Notes under the pieces: model-generated
The model's database searches: none
Seen by the model: only the letters and a program-made list of their open reading frames with translations
Told to the model about the DNA's origin: nothing
Shown: positions 39,922-47,692 of the stretch, in pieces
How the letters are laid out: each line of letters starts with the position of its first letter
Numbering within the stretch: position 1 is the first letter of the stretch
Translations under genes and position numbers: made by a program
NCBI GenBank assembly: GCA_021324355.1
Contig: JAJPJD010000051.1
Span: forward strand, 16,606 to 80,605
Direction of reading: 5' to 3'
DNA: 64,000 nucleotides
From: Actinomycetota bacterium
Lineage (GTDB): Bacteria; Actinomycetota; Acidimicrobiia; Acidimicrobiales; RAAP-2

Positions 39922-40500
39922 ATGCAAACCGGCAACACCCCGCGGCTCGTACGCGCGTTGCGTCGAGCCCACGATCGGATGAAGGGCCGTACCGAGCTGG
40001 AGGGGGCCGAAGCCGGCTTCACCCTCATCGAGCTCATGGTCGTGCTCTTGATCATGGCCATCCTGCTCGCCATCGCCATCCCGACCTTCCTCGGGGTGAA
40101 GGGGAGCGCCCAGGACCGTGCGGTCCAGTCGAACCTGACCAACGCGTTGACGTCGGCCAAGGCGTCGTACGCAAACAGCGACTCCTACGCCACGGCCGCC
40201 TCGCTCGAGGTCTCATCGCTGAGTGCCGATGAGCCCAACCTCACGTTCGAGACCGGGGCTGCCACCACTGGGTCGAACAACGTGGCGGTCAACGTCTCGA
40301 CTGACGGCCAGCAGCTCTTGCTGGTGGCCTACTCGCAGAGCGGGACCTGCTGGGCGGTAGCCGACAACGAGGGCACGACGGCCGCCATCACCGGAACGCC
40401 GTCTGCTCTCGGGACGCAGTACACCAGCTGGGCTGAGAGCTCGAACGCTTGCAGCGCGGCGACCTTGCCTTCCAGCTTGACGTGGCGGTCGCACTACTAA
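39922..40500 (+). CDS. pilA: Type IV major pilin
   Basis: Structural subunit of the pilus. 192-residue preprotein. A 32-residue basic leader ends in Gly32, and the mature chain starts FTLIELMVVLLIMAILLAIAIPTF with the conserved Glu at mature position 5 (Glu37), the class III/IVa prepilin hallmark. The C-terminal globular part has one cysteine pair (GTCWAV and SNACSAA). AGGGAGGA is 8 nt upstream of the ATG. Strong hairpin after the stop. The leader is long for T4aP (usually 6–10 residues in Proteobacteria). Confidence 0.93.
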   Translation: MQTGNTPRLVRALRRAHDRMKGRTELEGAEAGFTLIELMVVLLIMAILLAIAIPTFLGVKGSAQDRAVQSNLTNALTSAKASYANSDSYATAASLEVSSLSADEPNLTFETGAATTGSNNVAVNVSTDGQQLLLVAYSQSGTCWAVADNEGTTAAITGTPSALGTQYTSWAESSNACSAATLPSSLTWRSHY

Positions 40501-40537
40501 ACCGGTCACGAGGTGGCACTGCCACCTGAGCTGAGCG

Positions 40538-40571
40538 GAGGAGGGTCTCGCCGTCGTGCGAGACCCTCCTC
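40538..40571 (+). terminator. 14-bp hairpin after pilA
   Basis: Perfect stem GAGGAGGGTCTCGC-type left arm (40538–40551), loop CGTCGT (40552–40557), and complementary right arm (40558–40571). It starts 38 nt after the pilA stop, with no T-tract. It probably ends the pilA transcript and may stabilise the 3' end of an abundant mRNA. Confidence 0.75.
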
Positions 40572-40609
40572 GCGCTCGGCTCGCCATTCTTCGCTCCAGG
40601 AGCACACGA

Positions 40610-42016
40610 GTGATTGAAGTCCTCGAGCACTCATCTGCCCCCGAGTCGCCAGCAGCTCGGTCATCGGCCAACTGGATTGCTGATGGGCTCCGCCGCCGGC
40701 GAGTGCCGCTGCTCCTGGCAGTGGCGGTGGTGGCGCTGACGATGGCCTACAGCCTGCTGTGGGGCCCGCTGGTCCACCATGGCTCGTTCTGGATCGTCCC
40801 CGGCGACATCTGGGGCACCCTGCGCAGCGCGCAGTTCGTTGCCTGGGGCGACATCGGCGACGTCTACGGACACGGGAGTGGTCTGGTCACCCTGCCGGGG
40901 ATCAGCGTGGTCCTGGCGCCAGTGGGTTTCGTGATCAGCCACTTCAACCTGTCGATCTCCTTCCCCTACGCCCTTGCGCACCCGACTGGCTGGCTCGTGC
41001 TCGGGCCCTACGAGGCGGCGATCGGGTCCATCGTGCTGGTGCCGCTGGACGCCTTGGCCGAACAGCTGGGTCTGGACCGGCGGGCCCGGCTGCGGGCGTC
41101 GGTGGCCGAAGCCGTCCTCTTGTGGCCCCTGGTCGGGATCTGGGGGCACCCGGAGGACTCGCTGGGCTTGGCACTGATCCTGTGGGCCGTCCTCGCCGCC
41201 ATGGACCGCCGATGGCGCGCTGTCGGCTGGCTGGTCGGCCTGGCGTTGGCGGTCCAGCCGCTGGTCGTGCTGGTGGTCCCGTGCCTCGTTGCGGTGACCC
41301 CGAGGCGAGGGTGGCCGAAGCTGGTGCTGCGGGCCCTGGCACCGGCGGCAGCGCTGGTTGCCATCCCGTTGTGGCAGTCGTGGCGGGTCACCACCCAGGC
41401 GCTGTTCAAGCAACCGAACTACCCCCGGATCGACCACGCGACACCGTGGTTGGCACTCGCGCCGGTGCTGTCGAAGGCACACCCGGCTGTGGTGAAGCGG
41501 TTCTTCCTCACGACCTCGCCCGCCGGGGTGCGCGACTTCACCGCGATCTCCCTCCACACCATAAGTGGCCCGGTCGTCGCCGCCGGCCCAGCGCGGCTGA
41601 TCGCGGTCGGTCTTTCGGTCCTCTTGGGCTTCTACGCCTACCGCCACCGGCCTTCTTCGGCCCAGCTGGTCTGGCTCTGCTGCGTCGCGCTGGCGCTGCG
41701 ATGCGTGTTCGAGGCGGTGATGGACCCCTACTACCTCTGGCCCCCCTTGGCCCTGGCCTTTGTGCTGCTCGCTCGCTCGCTGCCCCGCCTGGCGGTGGCT
41801 TCGGTCGCCACCGCCGTCTTGACCTGGTGGAGCTACCGCCACCTAGGTCCGTGGGAGTGGTGGGTGCCGGTCGTGGCGCTCCTGGCGGTCGCGGTGGCCT
41901 TGGCGATCCCGACTCAGGCAGCCTGGGCCCAGGTGCCTGCTGGGCCCGACCGAGCGGGCACCGAGCCGCTGAGCGGACGGGCCGGTTCGGTCGCGCTGAA
42001 GGGACTCAACGCCTGA
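40610..42016 (+). CDS. Polytopic membrane protein, GT-C-like
   Basis: 468 residues, about ten membrane segments from residue 35 onward. It is a paralogue-like match to the protein at 35918–37312 (shared HPED…GLALxL and GxxxGLALAVQPL block). The first loop carries WIVPGDIWGTLRSA and a GDIGDVYGHGSGL segment with several acidic residues, as in GT-C transferases; catalytic residues cannot be assigned. Position between pilA and pilMNO suggests a possible role in pilin or envelope glycosylation (inference only). The GTG at 40610 follows CAGGAG; an earlier in-frame GTG at 40556 lies inside the pilA terminator and is rejected. Confidence 0.6.
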   Translation: MIEVLEHSSAPESPAARSSANWIADGLRRRRVPLLLAVAVVALTMAYSLLWGPLVHHGSFWIVPGDIWGTLRSAQFVAWGDIGDVYGHGSGLVTLPGISVVLAPVGFVISHFNLSISFPYALAHPTGWLVLGPYEAAIGSIVLVPLDALAEQLGLDRRARLRASVAEAVLLWPLVGIWGHPEDSLGLALILWAVLAAMDRRWRAVGWLVGLALAVQPLVVLVVPCLVAVTPRRGWPKLVLRALAPAAALVAIPLWQSWRVTTQALFKQPNYPRIDHATPWLALAPVLSKAHPAVVKRFFLTTSPAGVRDFTAISLHTISGPVVAAGPARLIAVGLSVLLGFYAYRHRPSSAQLVWLCCVALALRCVFEAVMDPYYLWPPLALAFVLLARSLPRLAVASVATAVLTWWSYRHLGPWEWWVPVVALLAVAVALAIPTQAAWAQVPAGPDRAGTEPLSGRAGSVALKGLNA

Positions 42017-42034
42017 CGCCGAGGTGACCCAGTC

Positions 42035-42283
42035 TCAGCAGTCGGGGGCCGAGGAGTCGGTCGGGTCCAGCGGGTCCCGGGTCGCCCCGCACTCGGGCAA
42101 GGTGCTCGACGTCGCCGGTGCGGTGGTGGTCGTGGTGGGGTGCTGGCCGCCCGTCGGAACGGCCGTGGGCGGCGTGACCGCCGGCGATCCGGCTGAGCAG
42201 CCGGCGGCCAGCACCCCGGCAAGCGCCAGCGCGGCCAGGCCGGCTGTGCCACGCCGCCATCGGGAAGGGGTGAACGCGGTCAT
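42035..42283 (-). CDS. Small lipoprotein in PilP position
   Basis: 82 residues. Signal peptide with lipobox LAAGC (Cys at about 29), then a Thr/Pro-rich spacer (TTTTTAPATSS) and a short C-terminal CGATRDPLDPTD segment ending in Cys. It starts by ATGA overlap with the pilO stop, so it is co-translated with pilMN and pilO, exactly where pilP, an inner-membrane lipoprotein, sits in Gram-negative pilMNOPQ operons. No sequence similarity to PilP is evident; a functional analogue is an inference. Confidence 0.75.
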   Translation of the reverse strand: MTAFTPSRWRRGTAGLAALALAGVLAAGCSAGSPAVTPPTAVPTGGQHPTTTTTAPATSSTLPECGATRDPLDPTDSSAPDC

Positions 42284-42867
42284 CCGGTGCCCGCGGCGCT
42301 CGACGAGGCACCCCGGGTGGCGAAGATGTCCAGGTTGAACTGGTCAGTGAGCACGGTTCCCCGGTTCGTGCCGGTGCCTCCGCCGGTGATGGAGATCTGG
42401 CTGATGATGGTCAGCCGAGGGAGGGCATCGAGCGCCTTGATGAAGGCGAGCGTCTGGCTGTACGTGCCGGTTGCCGACACGGTGATCGGGATGACCTCGA
42501 GGTTCCCGCTCGCCGTCGGGGCCGAGGGGTTCACGCCGGAAACCTTGACCCCGGTCGCCGACGCGGCATTCGAGAGGGCGGTGATGTAGTCGTAGACGCC
42601 CGTCGAGGAGGGCACCGCCGCGCTCAATCGCTGAGCCAGCGCCTGGAACTGGCCCGACTCCCTCGAGTACGCCTTCAGCCGGTCGAGCCGGGCCTGGAGG
42701 GCGTTCTGCTGCTCCTGGGCGCTCTGGACCGAGGCGTTCACCGAGGCCAGCTTGTGGCCCTCGGGGACGAACAGTGCGAGCAGCCAGACCAACAGGACCA
42801 CCAGAGCGATGGCAATTGAGAGCAGGACCGTGCGGGTGCGAAGGACCGCGACTATTTCGCGGTTCAT
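42280..42867 (-). CDS. pilO: Type IV pilus alignment protein PilO-like
   Basis: 195 residues, bitopic. One membrane segment (about 14–34) is followed by a coiled-coil (VNASVQSAQEQQNALQARLDRLKAYS) and a ferredoxin-like C-terminal domain with VYDYITALSNAASATGVKV…YSQTLAFIKALDALPRL, the PilO family pattern. Partner of PilN in the inner-membrane alignment complex. ATG overlaps the pilMN stop (42864–42867). Low overall identity to classical PilO, as in other Gram-positive T4P systems. Confidence 0.85.
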   Translation of the reverse strand: MNREIVAVLRTRTVLLSIAIALVVLLVWLLALFVPEGHKLASVNASVQSAQEQQNALQARLDRLKAYSRESGQFQALAQRLSAAVPSSTGVYDYITALSNAASATGVKVSGVNPSAPTASGNLEVIPITVSATGTYSQTLAFIKALDALPRLTIISQISITGGGTGTNRGTVLTDQFNLDIFATRGASSSAAGTG

Positions 42868-44528
42868 GGCCCGGGCACCTCGTACTCGGATACGCGCTGC
42901 GACGCCGCGCCGTTCAGGACGTCGAGCGTCGTCGAAAAGCTGACCCCGCCGCCCTGGGTGGAGGTGGAGACGCTCGAGCTCAGGTCGGGCAGCTCGAAGA
43001 TCGGGGACTGGCTGAGCGCCTGGCCCCAGGTGGTGACGTCATCCAGGGTTTGCGTGAACACCTGCGCGTTCACCGTGCCGAGGGACTGACCGGCAGCGCT
43101 GCTGGTGCCCTGGCCCGGGATCGACGTGGCGGCCATGGAGACGTTCTGGAGTGTGGCGTTGGGCGGGATGTACTGGGCGATCTGGTTGAGCACCACCAGC
43201 CAGTCGACCTCTTTCTTCAGGGTCGGCAGGATGAGGGCGGACTGGCGCTCGACCTGGTTGCGGAGCGCGAGGGCCTTGTCGTACTTGGGGATCTCGACGT
43301 TCTTGATCGTCGCGTTGGCCGCCTCGATCGCTTGCAGGTGATCCTCCGCGTTGTGCACTTGCACGAAGCGCAGGCCAGTCAGGCCGACGACCAAAACGCC
43401 GACCGCTACGGCGGCACGGGTGAGAGCTCGGTGCACTCGCTTCTGCACGGCTCGGGCCCGGACCGACTCGGGGAGCAGGTTGAAGGCCCGCCCGGAGGGA
43501 TCGGGGAGCGCGAGGCCGACCGGCACGGCTGCCACCGTGTCGACCTCCGCGGCCTGCTGGGGGGTTAGGGGCAGCCCGGCGGCGTCGAGGGCCGACAGGG
43601 GCGAGGCGAGCGCCACCGGCACCCCGGTGGCCTGGCCCATCGCCTCCAGCAGACCGTGAGTCCGGGTGCCGCCCCCGGTCAGCAAGACCCTGCTGACCGG
43701 CTGGCGACCAGCCAGGGAGCCGAAGAAACGGACTGAGTTGTTGATCTCGTCCACCAGGGCTCCGACTGCTCGTTGGCAGGCCCCGGCGGCCAACGAGTCG
43801 TGGACGCCCGGTGCGCCGAGGCGCCGCTTGGCCACCTCGGCGTCGCGCAGCGGGATGTCGAGCGCACCGGCGATCGCGGCGGTGATCGTCTGGCCCCCCT
43901 TGTCGAGGGTTCGCACGAACTGGAGGGTCCCGCCCTGGTGCACGACGATCAGAGTCAGCGTGGCGCCGATCGAGACCACCGCTTCGGGTGATTGCTGCCC
44001 GGTGGCGAGCGCTCGGGCCAGTGCGGCCGTCTGGAGGTCGATCGACACCGGTTCCAGGCCGGCTCGTTCGAGTGCCTCGATGAGTGACGCGAGGACCTCG
44101 GCATGAGCTGCGGCCACCTGCACCCGCAAGGTCGGGGGACCGTCGGCCCCGGCCACCTGTGCGATCACCTTCGACGAGAGGACTGTCTCGTCGAGGGCGA
44201 ACGGTAGGACTTCGTCGGCCTTGAAACGGACGGCCGACTCGAGCTCGTCGGGGGGCAGGAGCGGCATGTCGATGTCTCGCACGATGGCCCGGAGGCCGGC
44301 CACGCCCACCCGGACCCGGCGGTTGCTGAAATGGCCTTCCCGCCACAGCCGACGCAGGGCATCGGCCAGCCCAGCGCGATCGCGAACCTCGCCGTTGGCG
44401 ACGATGCCAGGTTGGAGCCCGACTTGGCCAAAGTTCGTGATCGCCGGGCGCTGACCCCCATCGAGGGTGAGCTCGACCGCCCGTACGGCGGTGGTGCCGA
44501 TGTCCAGACCGATGCTTTGGTATGCCAT
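42864..44528 (-). CDS. pilM: PilM–PilN fusion protein
   Basis: 554 residues. Residues 1–345 are an actin-like PilM (IGLDIGTTAVRAVEL phosphate-1 loop; ALPFALDE-type region; GATLTLIVVHQGG; LLTGGGTRTHGL adenosine loop). At residue 349 the sequence FNLLPE begins a PilN domain: the conserved N-terminal FNLLPE peptide that in other species sits free in PilN and docks into the PilM groove, then a basic stretch, TM at about 370–388, coiled coil, and an extracytoplasmic domain to the end. PilM is thus covalently tied to the membrane. GGAAGGG precedes the ATG at 44528. No frameshift or stop separates the halves. Confidence 0.88.
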   Translation of the reverse strand: MAYQSIGLDIGTTAVRAVELTLDGGQRPAITNFGQVGLQPGIVANGEVRDRAGLADALRRLWREGHFSNRRVRVGVAGLRAIVRDIDMPLLPPDELESAVRFKADEVLPFALDETVLSSKVIAQVAGADGPPTLRVQVAAAHAEVLASLIEALERAGLEPVSIDLQTAALARALATGQQSPEAVVSIGATLTLIVVHQGGTLQFVRTLDKGGQTITAAIAGALDIPLRDAEVAKRRLGAPGVHDSLAAGACQRAVGALVDEINNSVRFFGSLAGRQPVSRVLLTGGGTRTHGLLEAMGQATGVPVALASPLSALDAAGLPLTPQQAAEVDTVAAVPVGLALPDPSGRAFNLLPESVRARAVQKRVHRALTRAAVAVGVLVVGLTGLRFVQVHNAEDHLQAIEAANATIKNVEIPKYDKALALRNQVERQSALILPTLKKEVDWLVVLNQIAQYIPPNATLQNVSMAATSIPGQGTSSAAGQSLGTVNAQVFTQTLDDVTTWGQALSQSPIFELPDLSSSVSTSTQGGGVSFSTTLDVLNGAASQRVSEYEVPGP

Positions 44529-44730
44529 TCGGCCCTTCCAACACCCCCGGGGTTCCCTGGGCGCCGTATGCAGCTGGGCCGGGCCGATTCGCTCGGCCGG
44601 CTCTCGTGGCTGGCGCTCGTGACCAGCCAGCCCGACGACTGCAGCACTCTACTGGCGGGAGTTCTCAGATCCGCGGATGGAGGATGTCCCCTCTGGGGTG
44701 TCTAGCGTGGTGTCCCACGGGAGGTGGTCC

Positions 44731-46071
44731 ATGGCGGGTTTGTCCCTCCACCGACGGCCGGGGACCGACGGGTCGATCGAGATCTCGCTGGACGAGCTGG
44801 CCGGCCGCCAGACGGTCCTGGTCCGGTCGTGCTCGGACCACCGACGCGGGGCACTGGGTCGGCTCGACGGCGAACGACTGGCCGAAGCGGCGAATATGGC
44901 CCTGCGCCATCGCCTCCCGCTCATCTTGGTGCTGTCGTCCAGCGGTGCCGATGTCTCCGAGGGCGTGGACGCGCTTCACGGCTGGGGCATCGCGGCATCG
45001 GCAATCGCGGCGTGCTCGGGGGTTGTTCCGGTGCTGGCCGCCGCCACCGGCCCGGTCCTCTCAGGCCCGGCTCTGCTGCTCGGATTGTGCGACGTGGTGG
45101 TGATGACCCCCGACGCGTTCGCGTATGTCTCCGGGCCGTCGATGGTCGCCCAGTTCACCGGGGTGACGCTCAGTCCGGCCGCGCTCGGCGGTGCTGGGAT
45201 CCACGCCCGTGCCAGCGGGCTGTGCGCACTGGTGACCGAGGACCCGCTGTCGGCTCTCGCCGACGTCTCTTCGTACCTCCCACCGCACACCGACTGTCCG
45301 CCACCGTCGGGCACAACGGATGACCCCTGGGATCGACTGGCCCCCGAACTGCGCGACCTGGTCCCGGTTCGCTCCTCGGCCTCGTACGACGTCCGCGAGG
45401 TGATCGCCGCGGTGGCCGACCACCGGGACCTCCTCGAGTTGTGGGCGCGCTGGGCCCCCCAGCTCGTGACCGGTCTCAGCCGGATTGCTGGCCACCCGGT
45501 GGGCGTGGTTGCCAACCAGCCCCAGTCGCTGGCCGGGACCCTCGACATCGCGGCGTCGCAGAAGGGGGCCAGGTTCGTCCGCTTCTGCGACGCCTTCAAC
45601 CTGCCCATCGTGACCTTCGTCGACACTCCCGGGTTCCTCCCGGGCAAGGACCTCGAGTGGCGGGGGATGATCCGGCACGGTGCCGAGCTGGTGTTCGCCT
45701 ATGCCCAGGCCACGGTGCCCCGCCTAGCGGTCATCCTGCGCAAGGCGATGGGCGGTGCCTACATCGCCATGGACTCCAAGGGCCTGGGGAGCACGTTGTG
45801 CCTGGCCTGGCCCGGAGCCCAGCCGGCGGTGATGGGGGCCAGGGAAGCAGGGCAGATCCTCTACCGTGCCGCCAGGGCCGAGGACCGGCCCCGGCTCGAG
45901 GCCGAGTACGCAGACCGGTTCTTGTCGCCGTGGCCGGCGGCCGAGCGGGGGTATGTCGACATGGTCATCGACCCGGCTGAGACCAGAAGGGAGCTGGCAC
46001 GGGCCCTGGTCAACGTGTGGAGCCGCCGAGAGCGACTGGTCGGGCGCAAACACGACAACGGGCCGCTCTGA
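44731..46071 (+). CDS. Acyl-CoA carboxylase carboxyltransferase (beta)-like, short N-terminus
   Basis: Crotonase-fold carboxyltransferase taking carboxyl from biotin to an acyl-CoA. 446 residues versus about 510–540 for AccD/PccB; the usual N-terminal region before the first acyl-CoA-binding half is largely missing and the first half is divergent (SSSGADVSEGVDAL in place of the GAGARIQEG motif). The second half is canonical: SRIAGHPVGVVANQP, LDIAASQKGARFVRFCDAFNLPIVTFVDTPGFLPG, RKAMGGAYIAMDSKGLG, and AAERGYVDMVIDP. Could be a propionyl-CoA-type subunit pairing with the biotin subunit at 14.4 kb, or an atypical paralogue. The ATG at 44731 follows GGGAGGTGG; TAGCGT at 44703–44708 is the likely −10. 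Confidence 0.8.
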   Translation: MAGLSLHRRPGTDGSIEISLDELAGRQTVLVRSCSDHRRGALGRLDGERLAEAANMALRHRLPLILVLSSSGADVSEGVDALHGWGIAASAIAACSGVVPVLAAATGPVLSGPALLLGLCDVVVMTPDAFAYVSGPSMVAQFTGVTLSPAALGGAGIHARASGLCALVTEDPLSALADVSSYLPPHTDCPPPSGTTDDPWDRLAPELRDLVPVRSSASYDVREVIAAVADHRDLLELWARWAPQLVTGLSRIAGHPVGVVANQPQSLAGTLDIAASQKGARFVRFCDAFNLPIVTFVDTPGFLPGKDLEWRGMIRHGAELVFAYAQATVPRLAVILRKAMGGAYIAMDSKGLGSTLCLAWPGAQPAVMGAREAGQILYRAARAEDRPRLEAEYADRFLSPWPAAERGYVDMVIDPAETRRELARALVNVWSRRERLVGRKHDNGPL

Positions 46072-46203
46072 GATCTATTGCCGACCCCCTGACCAGGGAG
46101 AACGATCGTCGTCGGAGCGCCGGTGGGCTTGGCGGGGTACTCCGTCATCCAATCGCAATGACGCTGCGGTGGATTTGTCGTGCCCCTGGGGCAAGATCTC
46201 TGC

Positions 46204-46515
46204 GTGGAACAGACCCCCGATGTCCCGCTCGTTCTCGAGTCGTGTCACAGCACCTGGCTCTTCGACACCAGGCGCATGCGGTTCCGGCGCATTCTCAAGG
46301 GCCTGAACCTCGATGCCCGCACTGCGTCGACGGCGTGGCGCCCGTACTTCGGCCTGGAGCTCGATCCCTACTCGGAGTCGTTCGTGGTGATGCTGAACCC
46401 CGAGGGGACCCGGCTGCTGCGCTCCTGGCGGCACGTCGAGCACTGCCCGCAGTGCGGAGGGGAGGCGACGGCCGAGCTGTCGATCGACGAGCTACGCGCC
46501 GCAGCTTCGGGCTGA
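46204..46515 (+). CDS. Conserved hypothetical, ESCHSTW protein
   Basis: About 103 residues from the GTG at 46204; a GTG at 46180 would add eight. It is soluble and contains the distinctive ESCHSTWLFDTRRMRFRRI segment, a central WRPYFGLELDPYSESFVVMLN, and a terminal CPQC pair that may be half of a zinc site together with the earlier Cys. I know no function. It lies just upstream of pilT on the same strand, separated by 66 nt with its own pilT promoter, so any functional link to pili is only positional. Confidence 0.6.
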   Translation: MEQTPDVPLVLESCHSTWLFDTRRMRFRRILKGLNLDARTASTAWRPYFGLELDPYSESFVVMLNPEGTRLLRSWRHVEHCPQCGGEATAELSIDELRAAASG

Positions 46516-46567
46516 GGTCCCCACACCTCGCGCACTGGAAGTCCTCGGTGGCCAGGAGGTCCCAACC

Positions 46568-46573
46568 TAAGCT
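46568..46573 (+). promoter_or_regulatory. pilT −10 element
   Basis: TAAGCT eight nt before the pilT GTG; predicted leaderless transcript. No recognisable −35. Confidence 0.5.
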
Positions 46574-46581
46574 AGGCGGCG

Positions 46582-47688
46582 GTGACCCCGGCCGAACTGG
46601 AACGCCTTCTCACGCTGCTCGACCAATGGGACGGGTCGGACCTGCATCTGAAGGCCGGCGCTCCGCCGAGGATGCGGATCAACGGCGAACTTCGCACCCT
46701 CGTCGACGAGCTGCCCCTCACTCCTGAGGACACGTCCGCCATCGTGGCCGCGATCGCGCCACCTCGGGTGGCCGAAGCCTTTCTGCGCCACCATGAGGTC
46801 GACTTCGCCTACTCGGTTCCCCGGTTGGCCCGGTTCCGGGTCAACGCCTTCTACCAGCGCAGCACGGTCGCCCTGGTGTTTCGACGGGTCCGATCGGCCC
46901 CAGCCAGCCGCCAGGAGCTCGGTCTCCCCGAGGTGGTCTACGAGCTGGCCTCCGAGCAGCGGGGCCTGGTGCTCGTGACTGGGCCCACCGGCTCGGGCAA
47001 GACCACCACGCTGGCGTCGATGGTCGACCACATCAACCGCACCCGGCCCTGCCACATCGTGACGATCGAGGATCCCATCGAGTACCTCCATCGGGACCAG
47101 CTGGCCGCGATCGAGCAGCGCGAGGTGGGCTTCGACACCGACTCATTCGCGAGCGCGATGCGGGTGGTGCTCAGGCAGGACCCCGATGTCATCTTGGTCG
47201 GGGAGATGCGCGATCAAGAGACGGCCTTTGCCGCGCTGACTGCGGCTGAGACCGGGCACCTCGTCATGACCACCCTGCACACGATCAACGCCACCGAGAC
47301 GATCACCCGGATCGTCGACTTCTTCCCACCCCACCAGCAGCAACAGATCCGAGTCTCGCTGGCCGGCTCGCTCAGAGGGACCATCGCCCAGCGCCTGGTG
47401 CGTAAGGCAGACGGGTCGGGGCGAGTCGCCGCCCTCGAGATCATGGTGGCCAACGGACGGATCCGTCAGTGCATCCTGGATCCCGACGCCACCGCCGACA
47501 TCGAGCAGATCGTGGCCGAGGGCGAGTACTACGGGATGCGCACCTTCGACCAGTCGCTGGCCACGCTCATGGAAGAAGGGGTGATCACCCTGCAGGAGGC
47601 GCTGGAGAGCGCCACCAACCCTCACGACCTCCGGGTCGTGCTGGAGCGTCGGGGCCTGGTTCGGACCGGCGGCTCCCAGGTGTTCTGA
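46582..47688 (+). CDS. pilT: Pilus retraction ATPase PilT
   Basis: Hexameric ATPase that depolymerises pili (twitching). 368 residues. N-terminal SDLHLKAGAPPRMRINGEL, Walker A GPTGSGKTT at about 134–142, Asp box TIEDPIEYLH, Walker B RQDPDVILVGEMRDQET, His box TGHLVMTTLHT. The C-terminal AIRNLIREGK signature of classical PilT is degenerate (NGRIRQCILDPDA), as in some Gram-positive PilTs. GTG start 8 nt after TAAGCT. Convergent with the prepilin peptidase gene. Confidence 0.93.
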   Translation: MTPAELERLLTLLDQWDGSDLHLKAGAPPRMRINGELRTLVDELPLTPEDTSAIVAAIAPPRVAEAFLRHHEVDFAYSVPRLARFRVNAFYQRSTVALVFRRVRSAPASRQELGLPEVVYELASEQRGLVLVTGPTGSGKTTTLASMVDHINRTRPCHIVTIEDPIEYLHRDQLAAIEQREVGFDTDSFASAMRVVLRQDPDVILVGEMRDQETAFAALTAAETGHLVMTTLHTINATETITRIVDFFPPHQQQQIRVSLAGSLRGTIAQRLVRKADGSGRVAALEIMVANGRIRQCILDPDATADIEQIVAEGEYYGMRTFDQSLATLMEEGVITLQEALESATNPHDLRVVLERRGLVRTGGSQVF

Positions 47689-47692
47689 GCGC

